A stretch of DNA of 6,209 bases from an uncultured Lachnospiraceae bacterium (lineage in GTDB: Bacteria > Bacillota > Clostridia > Lachnospirales > Lachnospiraceae): positions 1 to 6,209 of the forward strand of contig CAJUIO010000149.1 of the NCBI GenBank assembly GCA_910586025.1, read 5' to 3'. Positions within the stretch are counted from its first letter, which is position 1. Each line of letters opens with the position of its first letter. The notes below the pieces were generated by a model. That model saw nothing but the letters and a program-made list of their open reading frames with translations, was not told the origin of the DNA and made no database searches. This document shows positions 1 through 6,067 of this stretch, piece after piece. The position numbers were made by a program, and so were the translations under genes.

Positions 1-5
1 GGCAG

Positions 6-917
6 ATGCTGCACTATACTGCTGTACAATGGTTGTTTTTCTTTTATTTTTACTGCTTTTTCGGGTGGGTTTTCGAGTCCGCGTTCGTGTCTGTCAAAAG
101 CAGGCATTTTGTAAACCGGGGATTCATGAGAGGGCCATATCTTCCGATTTACGGCAGCGGTGCCATCATGATGCTGGTGGTATCCATGCCCTTTCAGGAC
201 AATATTTTTCTGACCTATATTGCGGGATGTATCGGGGCCACGGCGCTTGAGCTGGTGACAGGCATCACCATGGAGGCGCTTTTTAAGGTGAGATACTGGG
301 ATTATTCCAATCAGAAATTTAATTACAAGGGTCATATCTGCCTGTCCTCCACGCTGGCCTGGGGATTTCTGACAATCCTCATGACCGAATGCGTGCACAG
401 GGCGGTGGAGAGGGCCGTCTTTGCCATTCCGGACACATTGGTGGTGATCCTGACGGTCATCGTTTCGGTCTGCATCGTGGCGGACTTTACCTTATCGTTT
501 AAGGCCGCTCTCGATCTGCGCGATATCCTGATCGGACTGGAAAAGGCAAAGGAAGAGATGGAGCGTATTCAGAAGAGGCTGGATGTCATTATTGCGGTTG
601 CCAATGATGAGTGGGAGCTCAGAAAGCTTGAAAGGGAGAGCTATGTGGAAGAGCTCATGGACAATCTTGAAAGAAGATTCGTGCATATCAAAGAGAGGAT
701 TTCCATTGATCCGGGTGCCTTTGTGGAGGACGTGAGAGAAGAGCTCATGGAGCTTCGCGGCAAATACCTCATGGAAAAGGAAGAGAGAATGCGGTTTAAG
801 CATATTAAGGATTTCTGGCAGAGAAACCTGATCAAGGGAAATCCCGGCATGAAATCCAGACGTTTTGAGGAGGCGCTGGAGGAGCTGAAAAAGGTAGTGG
901 AGGAGTACCGGAAATAA
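6..917 (+). CDS. PF06541-type multi-pass membrane protein with coiled-coil tail ('putative ABC transporter permease')
   Basis: Family features visible: an N-terminal hydrophobic segment with GWVFES (about residues 20-25), then NRGFMRGPYLPIYGSG (37-52), then a GATALELVTGITMEALF block followed by RYWDYS, N-KGHICL and the WGF motif (about 76-120). These match the PF06541 family, usually named putative ABC transporter permease although no transport role is established and no ATPase is adjacent. About five membrane segments can be drawn (near 5-27, 45-64, 68-88, 112-131, 140-165). From about residue 170 to 303 the protein is soluble, very rich in Glu/Lys/Arg and probably a cytoplasmic coiled coil. 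The ATG at position 6 gives an N-terminus of normal length, but only five bases lie upstream, so no ribosome binding site can be seen and the true start could lie outside the window. The stop is TAA at 915-917. Two of every three Arg codons are AGA/AGG. The family call is solid; the function is unknown. Confidence 0.85.
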   Translation: MLHYTAVQWLFFFYFYCFFGWVFESAFVSVKSRHFVNRGFMRGPYLPIYGSGAIMMLVVSMPFQDNIFLTYIAGCIGATALELVTGITMEALFKVRYWDYSNQKFNYKGHICLSSTLAWGFLTILMTECVHRAVERAVFAIPDTLVVILTVIVSVCIVADFTLSFKAALDLRDILIGLEKAKEEMERIQKRLDVIIAVANDEWELRKLERESYVEELMDNLERRFVHIKERISIDPGAFVEDVREELMELRGKYLMEKEERMRFKHIKDFWQRNLIKGNPGMKSRRFEEALEELKKVVEEYRK

Positions 918-940
918 GCTCAAGACAGCTGTCGATTCCA

Positions 941-946
941 AAGGAG
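941..946 (+). promoter_or_regulatory. Ribosome binding site deciding the acetyltransferase start
   Basis: AAGGAG lies five bases before the ATG at 952. A longer reading from the GTG at 946 would place the start codon on top of this Shine-Dalgarno sequence, so the ATG at 952 is the better start. The site lies 23 bases after the stop of the preceding membrane-protein gene and no clear promoter is seen between them, so the two genes may be co-transcribed. Confidence 0.8.
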
Positions 947-951
947 TGGAA

Positions 952-1386
952 ATGGTCATAAAAGCGGAAATAAAGGATATGAATATCGTGGCGGGCCTGG
1001 CGGTGCTGATGTGGGATAATCATTCTGCCAACGAGCTGGCAGATGACTTTTCGAAAATCCTTTCCACAGGAAAAGCCCAATTTTTCTTGAAATATGAAAC
1101 GGATATTCCTGTCGGTTTTGCACAATGCCAGCTTCGATATGATTATGTGGAGGGAACGGAGACATCCCCGGTCGGTTATCTCGAAGGGATATTTATAAAG
1201 AAGGAGTATCGAAATAAAGGGTATGCGAAGGAGCTTCTGGAGGAATGCGAGAGATGGGCAAAGAGCATGGGCTGTCAGGAATTTGCCAGCGATTGTGAAG
1301 CGGATAATTCAGACAGCTTCCATTTCCACAAAGCCGTGAGCTTTACGGAAGCGAACAGAATTATCTGTTTTACGAAGAAGCTGTAA
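952..1386 (+). CDS. aac(6'): AAC(6')-like aminoglycoside N-acetyltransferase (GNAT family)
   Basis: A 144-residue single-domain GNAT enzyme expected to move an acetyl group from acetyl-CoA to the 6'-amino group of aminoglycosides in the cytoplasm. From memory, its sequence tracks closely with the Salmonella AAC(6')-Iy and Acinetobacter AAC(6')-Ig group (about 145 residues): an early MWDNH segment matching LWPGH, then LRYDYVEGTETSPVGYLEGIF (about 61-81), the acetyl-CoA pyrophosphate loop R87-N-K-G90-Y-A92 fitting R/Q-x-x-G-x-A/G, and EFASD (110-114) followed by a C-terminal HKAVSFTEANRI block. In relatives the last block reads HQALGFEETERV, so the usual Gly of LGF is Ser here. The ATG start at 952 is supported by AAGGAG five bases upstream. 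It follows the membrane-protein gene in the same direction and converges on the transporter operon. The substrate is inferred from similarity; a non-drug amine substrate remains possible, as chromosomal AAC(6') enzymes are often poorly expressed. Confidence 0.85.
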   Translation: MVIKAEIKDMNIVAGLAVLMWDNHSANELADDFSKILSTGKAQFFLKYETDIPVGFAQCQLRYDYVEGTETSPVGYLEGIFIKKEYRNKGYAKELLEECERWAKSMGCQEFASDCEADNSDSFHFHKAVSFTEANRIICFTKKL

Positions 1387-1394
1387 TGAGAGAT

Positions 1395-1429
1395 CAGTGG
1401 CGGTGGTATTTGGCGACGCACCGCCACTG
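1395..1429. terminator. Perfect 11-bp hairpin between convergent genes, probable bidirectional terminator
   Basis: CAGTGGCGGTG at 1395-1405 is the exact reverse complement of CACCGCCACTG at 1419-1429, with a 13-base loop. It starts eight bases after the stop of the acetyltransferase gene and lies 21 bases beyond the stop of the convergent permease gene, the expected place for a shared terminator. The weak point is the tail: only TTT follows on the plus strand, and no T-run follows on the minus strand. Termination in either direction is therefore inferred from position and stem strength. Confidence 0.6.
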
Positions 1430-1450
1430 TTTCATCTGGATCTATTCACG

Positions 1451-2215
1451 TCACCTCATTTCCTTTTTCCCAAAACATGCTACTGCTGTTGAAAGGATCA
1501 GGACAAAAATCAGAATCGCACACGGCAAAAACGGGAACAGGTTAAAACCGGTGCTGCTCCCCTCTGCTGTGAAGTCGTGCAGAGAGCAGGAAACCAAATA
1601 ACCGCTATAGCAATAGGGGTATGCAATCCAGAGAGGTGTGTTTGCCACCAATACGCCGGGGATCACAAGGAAAAGATTTAAGCCCACGGACAGCAGAGGT
1701 TTTTCAAATAACACCGTAATTGCCCATATTGCGGCCAGGCAGGGAAGCATGGTGAGAAATAAACCGACACACCACTTAAACAAATACATAATCGGCAATG
1801 CTTCTGTAATCCCGGCACCTCTCGTTGCAATGAATCCCGTTATCGTAAAGACTACAAGAAATACAACCATTTCCATAAGCAGATAAAACAGCAGAACACA
1901 AAATTTTGCTGCTGAGAGGGCCTGGCGGCTGACAGGCAGGGCTAACATTTTTAGGATCCCGTTATTTCCTGTTTCGCGGCCCGCTATCATTACACACACA
2001 ACAATCATGCTCAGCGGGAGCAGATAATACGCATAGACTAATGCGCTCTGAATGAACATGGCCGCCCATGCGTTCGTATATTCCGGCGAAAAATAGCTCT
2101 GTAAATTAGTCACGCCGGAAGCTGTGACTAATAATGGGGCTATGAAAATCAATGGTATCATTTTACCTCGTTTTATCTTTATAAACTCAATTTTAAGTAA
2201 CTCCAAAAAACTCAT
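1451..2215 (-). CDS. LanG-like permease of a lantibiotic/peptide-antibiotic resistance ABC transporter
   Basis: A 254-residue integral membrane protein, the third gene of the minus-strand transporter operon. About six hydrophobic segments are visible (near 19-38, 58-79, 103-130, 143-170, 175-192 and 225-248), as in ABC-2-type permeases of the LanE/LanG/BcrB group. After the second helix a cytoplasmic stretch, GRETGNNGILKMLALPVSR followed by AAKF (79-105), fits the E...G..K.L..LPVSR...AAK pattern seen in many bacitracin- and lantibiotic-type permeases. A PLWIAYPYCY segment (194-203) precedes the last helix. With the upstream permease and the ATPase it should form a membrane complex that expels cationic or lipid II-binding peptides from the cell surface. 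Its ATG overlaps the previous gene's TGA in ATGA, and GGAGAGG lies just upstream, so translation is probably coupled. The family assignment is firm; LanG versus LanE is judged from gene order. Confidence 0.85.
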   Translation of the reverse strand: MSFLELLKIEFIKIKRGKMIPLIFIAPLLVTASGVTNLQSYFSPEYTNAWAAMFIQSALVYAYYLLPLSMIVVCVMIAGRETGNNGILKMLALPVSRQALSAAKFCVLLFYLLMEMVVFLVVFTITGFIATRGAGITEALPIMYLFKWCVGLFLTMLPCLAAIWAITVLFEKPLLSVGLNLFLVIPGVLVANTPLWIAYPYCYSGYLVSCSLHDFTAEGSSTGFNLFPFLPCAILIFVLILSTAVACFGKKEMR

Positions 2216-2937
2216 ATCATACCTCTCCTATTTGCAGCCCACAATCCCGCGAAGAGGAAAAAGGCTGTTTCAGTCAGTGAGAAAATAACAACAGTGATAT
2301 TCGGCTGTGCGCTCATTGCGACAGCAGGTTTCAGCATAAGGACAAAAGGGTGTGCGAGGAGCAGGGAAAGCTCCGGCCATGCCAATGCCATACCGCTTAA
2401 AAAACCTGCAACGCCAATCCCCAGAGGAACCCACATATTCGGTGACCGGGAAGATATAAAAAGCATAAAGGATAACACGGGCATTGACGTTACAAAAGAA
2501 TAGCCTGCAAAAGACAGCAGTGTTTTAAGCTCAAATGCGTCCTGCGGCAAATCTGTCAGACCAATTTCTGCCAGTGCCAGATTCTGTAAACCTGTTGCGG
2601 TAAGAAGCATTATGGTCAGAATCATAAATTTGCAAAGGTACATGGCAGGAAGGCTCATGGGAAGCATATACATTTTTTTAATGGCGTTCCCTTTAAACTC
2701 CATATTGTAGATCATGCAGGCGGCGACTATAATACCAAACATATTTATAATCATAATCATACCGTAACCTTGCGTAAGCAGTATGTCCATAGGGGCTAAC
2801 GGAAGCTTTAAAAGCGAGTCTTTCCGCACAAGAAAAAAGACGAAGGCGTATGCCGCTCCCAAAATACCAACCATTAACATCAGTAAAATAACACCTGTGC
2901 GTTTTTCTTTTCTGAGCTCGATTGTAAAGGTCCTCAT
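2212..2937 (-). CDS. LanE-like permease of a lantibiotic/peptide-antibiotic resistance ABC transporter
   Basis: A 241-residue membrane protein with about six hydrophobic segments (near 15-37, 58-77, 98-121, 140-162, 168-187 and 214-235), the first following a basic cytoplasmic N-terminus (LRKEKR, 8-13). Between helices two and three, NMEFKGNAIKKMYMLPMS followed by CKF (78-104) is the same E..G...K....LPMS....K cytoplasmic motif as in its partner permease, so the two are diverged paralogues that probably pair as a heterodimer. It lies between the ATPase and the second permease and overlaps both by four bases (ATGA), giving the LanF-LanE-LanG order typical of immunity and resistance transporters. 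A GAGGG sequence inside the end of the ATPase gene can serve as its ribosome binding site. The exact substrate cannot be read from the sequence. The overall role as a peptide-resistance permease is well supported by context. Confidence 0.84.
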   Translation of the reverse strand: MRTFTIELRKEKRTGVILLMLMVGILGAAYAFVFFLVRKDSLLKLPLAPMDILLTQGYGMIMIINMFGIIVAACMIYNMEFKGNAIKKMYMLPMSLPAMYLCKFMILTIMLLTATGLQNLALAEIGLTDLPQDAFELKTLLSFAGYSFVTSMPVLSFMLFISSRSPNMWVPLGIGVAGFLSGMALAWPELSLLLAHPFVLMLKPAVAMSAQPNITVVIFSLTETAFFLFAGLWAANRRGMI

Positions 2938-3698
2938 AGCTTTGCCCTCTGCCTTCTGCCCGCATTGTCTTTATCGATCATGGACAGGAACAGATCTTCC
3001 AAATTGGAAGCGTTAAATCCGTCTTGCAGCGCTCTGTGCCGTAATTCCTTTAAGCTGCCTTCAAATAGCAGGTGACCATGATTAAGTATTCCGATATCGT
3101 CTGCCATTAACTCAATTTCAGACAGCATATGCGAGGAAATAAGAACCGTGCAGTCATAAAGCCCGGGCAGTGATTTAATCAGATTCCGTATTTCATGTAT
3201 GCCTGACGGATCAAGTCCGTTGGTGGGTTCATCCAAAATCAAAACAGGCGGCCTGCCAAGCAGTGCTCCGGCAAGTCCCAGCCGCTGCTTCATACCCAAT
3301 GAATATTTTTTGGCGAGCCGTCCGCCAAATTCGGAAAGCCCCACAAGCTCCAATGCGTCCTCCACGGAATCTGCGGGAAGCCCCAGAATACGGCGGATAA
3401 TGTCGAGATTTTCCCTGCCCGTCAAATTTGCATAAAAAGAGGGCGATTCAATAAAAGAACCTACTTCTTTCAGAATGGAAATACGGTCATTCGGGAAGTG
3501 CTTTCCGTCGATTGCAAAACTGCCTTTTGTGGGGGCGGTTAATCCTAAAAGCATTTTCATGGTAGTGGATTTTCCCGCGCCATTCGGGCCGAGGAAGCCA
3601 TAAACGCTGCCTTTGCGAATGTTCAATGAAACATTATCAACAGCCACAAATGATTTGTACTTTTTGGTCAGCTGCTTTGTCGTAATAATATAGTCCAT
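2934..3698 (-). CDS. LanF/BcrA/CprA-like ABC transporter ATP-binding protein
   Basis: A 254-residue ATPase that powers the two downstream permeases. All nucleotide-binding motifs are intact: Walker A GPNGAGKST (37-45), signature YSLGMKQR (132-139, the SLGMK variant usual in BcrA-type proteins), Walker B VLILDEP (152-158), D-loop GLDP (161-164) and switch H190 in ISSH. The Q-loop position reads SFIESPSFYANLT (81-93), with E84 where most ABC ATPases have Gln. This E-loop has been described as a hallmark of lantibiotic immunity LanF proteins. The C-terminus after about residue 215 is short and ends in a basic tail, without the long extension of Bacillus BcrA. The ATG at 3698 has AAAGGAG eight bases upstream (3713-3707). 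It is the first gene of a three-gene operon, transcribed divergently from the regulator genes, and is probably activated by them. Resistance to a peptide antibiotic is inferred from family and context. Confidence 0.92.
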   Translation of the reverse strand: MDYIITTKQLTKKYKSFVAVDNVSLNIRKGSVYGFLGPNGAGKSTTMKMLLGLTAPTKGSFAIDGKHFPNDRISILKEVGSFIESPSFYANLTGRENLDIIRRILGLPADSVEDALELVGLSEFGGRLAKKYSLGMKQRLGLAGALLGRPPVLILDEPTNGLDPSGIHEIRNLIKSLPGLYDCTVLISSHMLSEIELMADDIGILNHGHLLFEGSLKELRHRALQDGFNASNLEDLFLSMIDKDNAGRRQRAKL

Positions 3699-3723
3699 AT
3701 ATGCGTCTCCTTTCGTTGTCTTT

Positions 3724-3729
3724 ATGATA
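3724..3729 (-). promoter_or_regulatory. Predicted -10 element of the transporter operon promoter
   Basis: On the minus strand TATCAT stands 25 bases upstream of the ATPase start codon, which places the transcription start near 3717, just ahead of the AAAGGAG at 3713-3707. There is no recognisable TTGACA at the -35 position. Instead the 11-bp repeat array ends nine bases before this hexamer. A missing -35 with activator repeats in its place is the layout of OmpR/PhoB-activated promoters, so this promoter is probably dependent on the neighbouring response regulator. The assignment is by eye. Confidence 0.5.
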
Positions 3730-3738
3730 CCGCCTCAG

Positions 3739-3782
3739 CCTTGCGATAACCTTCTCTTAGCCTTACATCTACCTTACATTTT
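3739..3782. repeat. Four tandem 11-bp direct repeats, predicted operator for the OmpR-family regulator
   Basis: Read on the plus strand the four units are CCTTGCGATAA (3739-3749), CCTTCTCTTAG (3750-3760), CCTTACATCTA (3761-3771) and CCTTACATTTT (3772-3782). CCTT recurs at exactly 11-base steps, and the two units furthest from the transporter genes share CCTTACAT. On the minus strand, the direction of the transporter operon, this reads as ATGTAAGG-type units running into the missing -35 region. An 11-bp head-to-tail period matches how OmpR/PhoB-type regulators bind DNA as tandem dimers. The array lies between two divergent promoters, so it may serve both the transporter operon and autoregulation. 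The repeat is seen directly; its function is inferred. Confidence 0.7.
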
Positions 3783-3811
3783 CAGGAATTCCCAAAAAAT
3801 CCGCAATTATA

Positions 3812-3820
3812 TGGTATGAT
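3812..3820 (+). promoter_or_regulatory. Predicted extended -10 promoter of the regulator-kinase operon
   Basis: TGGTATGAT contains a TATGAT hexamer (3815-3820) preceded by TG-N, an extended -10 element that can work without a good -35; none is seen 16-18 bases upstream. The predicted start near 3827 leaves a leader of about 18 bases holding AAGGGG (3831-3836), eight bases before the regulator ATG. The repeat array lies about 32 bases upstream of the -10, so activation or feedback by the regulator is possible. Confidence 0.5.
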
Positions 3821-3844
3821 ATTGTTGAGAAAGGGGATTGAGCC

Positions 3845-4549
3845 ATGAATGATGAATATTTGCTGAGTAAATGTATATTGCTTGTTGATGATGAACCGGA
3901 GCTTTTGGATATGGTTTTTTCCATTCTGGTTGAATACGGATTTCATAATGTCAAAACTGCTAAAAGCGTGAAGCAGGCCCTCGAAGAAGCTGAAAAATTC
4001 CATCCTGATTTAGCGATACTTGATGTCATGCTCCCGGACGGGAATGGATTTGATTTAATGAAGCGGTTAAAAAAGAATAATGACTATCCCGTTCTTTTTC
4101 TTACGGCCTGCGGCGAAGATGATGATAAGCTTAAGGGATTTGGGCTGGGAGCTGATGACTACATGATAAAACCATTTTTGCCAAAGGAGCTTTTGTTTCG
4201 CGTCATGGCAATTTTGCGAAGAAGCTACAGGAAGGAAGATCCTGTTGTACAATTACATGACAGCCGGATTGATTTTTCTCGTGCCGAGGTGATAAAAAAT
4301 GAGGAACATATCCCGTTGACGGCAAAAGAGCATGATTTGTTATCCGCTTTATATCGCAATGCGGGACGTATTGTGACGATTGATGCTTTGTGTGAAGCGG
4401 CGTGGGGAGATAATCCCTTTGGATACGAGAATTCTTTAATGGCGCATATACGACGGATCAGAGAAAAAATAGAGTTAAATCCTTCACAGCCTGTCTCACT
4501 GGTTACAGTCAGGGGATTAGGCTACAAATTGATCGTAGAGGGGAAATAG
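3845..4549 (+). CDS. OmpR/PhoB-family response regulator (LanR/CprR-like)
   Basis: A 234-residue two-domain regulator. The receiver domain (about 10-125) has the acidic pair D15-D16, the phosphorylation site D60 in LAILDVMLPDGNG, T87 in VLFLTA and K109 in the MIKPF motif, so all catalytic residues are present. The C-terminal winged-helix DNA-binding domain (about 133-232) shows IPLTAKEHDLLSAL, a recognition-helix region ENSLMAHIRRIREKI and the closing VRGLGYKL. Length and layout are normal for the family. AAGGGG eight bases before the ATG supports the start. It is followed after one base by its partner kinase and is divergent from the transporter operon, which it probably activates through the 11-bp repeats in the shared control region. 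It differs from the BceR-type arrangement because the partner kinase has a large extracellular domain. The regulator role is certain; the target is inferred. Confidence 0.93.
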   Translation: MNDEYLLSKCILLVDDEPELLDMVFSILVEYGFHNVKTAKSVKQALEEAEKFHPDLAILDVMLPDGNGFDLMKRLKKNNDYPVLFLTACGEDDDKLKGFGLGADDYMIKPFLPKELLFRVMAILRRSYRKEDPVVQLHDSRIDFSRAEVIKNEEHIPLTAKEHDLLSALYRNAGRIVTIDALCEAAWGDNPFGYENSLMAHIRRIREKIELNPSQPVSLVTVRGLGYKLIVEGK

Positions 4550-4550
4550 A

Positions 4551-5933
4551 ATGAAGAGTATTTCAAAACTGATACGCCGCTTTGTGGGAATCATGATGTT
4601 AAGCATTATTCTCCTGATTATTTTGAATGTTGCATTCTACGCAATTGTCTTTGTAAGGAACATATCATTCTCGCCGTGGGATATGGCACAGCAGGCGGCG
4701 GACGCATTGCAATCAGCGGATGCGGGCTTTTTTTGGCCGGAGGATATGGCAAGCCGGTTAAAGGAACAAAATGTCTGGGCTGTCCTTATAGAGGATGATA
4801 CACGGAAAGTCATATGGCATACGAATAATCTGCCGGACAATATCCCTTTGCAATACACATTGTCGGATATAGCGGAGCTGACGCGCGGTTATGTGGACGG
4901 ATATCCCGCATTTACAGGAGAAGCGTCAGGCGGATTGCTGGTATTAGGTTATCCCAGGGACAGGTTCTGGAAACATACAAGGGCAAGCTGGGAGTATGAT
5001 TTCATTGCGAATTTGCCCAAGAACATAATTATTATCCTGGCTGTCAATACGATTTTGATTTTTCTCATATATGCTGTTGTTAACTCAAGATTGCTGCACT
5101 CCATTAAACCGATCACAAACGGAATACAAAACCTGTCAGGCGGCAGCCCTGTTCATATCAAAGAGAAGGGAGTGCTTGCGGAAGTGGCGGAGAAAATCAA
5201 TCAGACATCTGAGATACTGCAAGAACAGGCAAAACAGCTGCGGAAAAAGGAAACCGCAAGGGCAAACTGGATAGCGGGCGTTTCCCATGATGTCAGAACT
5301 CCGCTGTCAATGATTATGGGCTATGCCGATCAGCTTGCAGGCTCGGAAAATTTATCACAGAACGAACGAAAAAAAGCCGGTGTCATTGTAAAGCAAAGCC
5401 GGCGGATAAAGGATTTGATTAACGACTTGAATCTTGCTTCCAAGCTCGAATATGACATGCAGCCGCTGACAATAAAGCGGGAAAATATAATTTCCGTGGT
5501 GCGGCAGGTTATTGTGGATTTTATGAATATGGACATTGCCGACAAATTTCCGATTGAATGGAGAACCTCTGATTCCTTGTCTGTCTGCTATATTAATGCT
5601 GATAAAGATCTGCTGAAACGCGCGATAGCAAATCTTATTCAAAACAGTATGAGCCATAATGAAAGCGGCTGCGCAATTTATGTGTCTGTTGAGGATAATG
5701 ACGGCGCTTGTGAAATTTGTATTGAGGATAGCGGTGCGGGGGCTTCCGACGAGCAGATAGACAGTCTGAACAATGCTCCGCATTATATGGTCTGCGATAC
5801 AAATACGACCGAACAGCGACACGGTTTGGGGCTGCTTATTGTGAGACAGATTGTAAACGGACATAATGGGAGAGTGGTAATCGACCATAGTAAATACGGC
5901 GGATTTAAGGTCTTACTGAGTATTCCGAAATAA
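4551..5933 (+). CDS. Sensor histidine kinase with extracellular domain (LanK/CprK-like)
   Basis: A 460-residue membrane kinase. A short basic N-terminus is followed by one membrane helix (about 11-35), an extracellular region of about 120 residues (36-156), and a second helix (about 157-178). A HAMP-like linker with a KPI motif at P187 leads to the dimerisation domain with the phospho-accepting H246 in SHDVRTPLS, then an HATPase_c domain with the N-box N365 in NLIQNSMSHN, the G1 box D393-SG-G and the G2 box RHGLGL (423-428). All catalytic motifs are present. The two-helix, external-domain layout is that of NisK/SpaK/CprK-type kinases that sense lantibiotics, not the short intramembrane-sensing BceS type. 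AGAGGGG lies seven bases before the ATG, and only one base separates it from the regulator stop, so the pair is one transcription unit. It should phosphorylate the upstream regulator at D60. The ligand is not known; a lantibiotic-like or other cationic peptide is inferred from the adjacent transporter. Confidence 0.92.
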   Translation: MKSISKLIRRFVGIMMLSIILLIILNVAFYAIVFVRNISFSPWDMAQQAADALQSADAGFFWPEDMASRLKEQNVWAVLIEDDTRKVIWHTNNLPDNIPLQYTLSDIAELTRGYVDGYPAFTGEASGGLLVLGYPRDRFWKHTRASWEYDFIANLPKNIIIILAVNTILIFLIYAVVNSRLLHSIKPITNGIQNLSGGSPVHIKEKGVLAEVAEKINQTSEILQEQAKQLRKKETARANWIAGVSHDVRTPLSMIMGYADQLAGSENLSQNERKKAGVIVKQSRRIKDLINDLNLASKLEYDMQPLTIKRENIISVVRQVIVDFMNMDIADKFPIEWRTSDSLSVCYINADKDLLKRAIANLIQNSMSHNESGCAIYVSVEDNDGACEICIEDSGAGASDEQIDSLNNAPHYMVCDTNTTEQRHGLGLLIVRQIVNGHNGRVVIDHSKYGGFKVLLSIPK

Positions 5934-5954
5934 ATTTATCTGGAAAAGGCGGGA

Positions 5955-5981
5955 CTGACCGACTTGTATTTTGCCGGTCAG
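5955..5981 (+). terminator. Weak hairpin downstream of the kinase gene, possible terminator
   Basis: CTGACCG (5955-5961) and CGGTCAG (5975-5981) form a perfect 7-bp stem with a 13-base loop, 21 bases after the kinase stop. No T-run follows, so a classical intrinsic terminator is not supported. The position at the end of the operon is the main argument. The right arm can also pair with CTGAC at 5992-5996. Confidence 0.3.
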
Positions 5982-6067
5982 AACCTTCGGCCTGACAAAC
6001 CAGGTATGGTGAAAACGGCAGGGAACTCAAAAAAATTATCAATATGATAAAAATTTTGAAAAAGGTA

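Noticed and set aside
946..951. GTG at 946 as the start of the acetyltransferase
   Set aside because: The AAGGAG Shine-Dalgarno sequence overlaps this codon, whereas the ATG at 952 is correctly spaced and gives the usual family length.
492..959. Minus-strand open frame of 155 codons opposite the tail of the first gene
   Set aside because: It is a Leu/His-rich antisense shadow of the Glu/Lys-rich coiled-coil coding sequence.
1386..1601. Plus-strand open frame of 71 codons starting at the end of the acetyltransferase gene
   Set aside because: It runs through the hairpin and then antisense to the LanG-like permease, has no ribosome binding site, and its product has no family features.
3699..3844. 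A lantibiotic precursor peptide gene in the divergent control region
   Set aside because: No open frame with a ribosome binding site or a Ser/Thr/Cys-rich C-terminus is present; the space is filled by promoters and the repeat array.
5355..5888. Minus-strand open frame of 177 codons opposite the kinase gene
   Set aside because: It lies wholly antisense to the conserved kinase catalytic domains; its product shows no recognisable motifs.
6006..6047. Short reading frame of 13 codons (MVKTAGNS...) between the kinase and the tRNA, considered as a leader peptide or toxin
   Set aside because: It has no convincing ribosome binding site, no hydrophobic segment and no regulatory structure after it.
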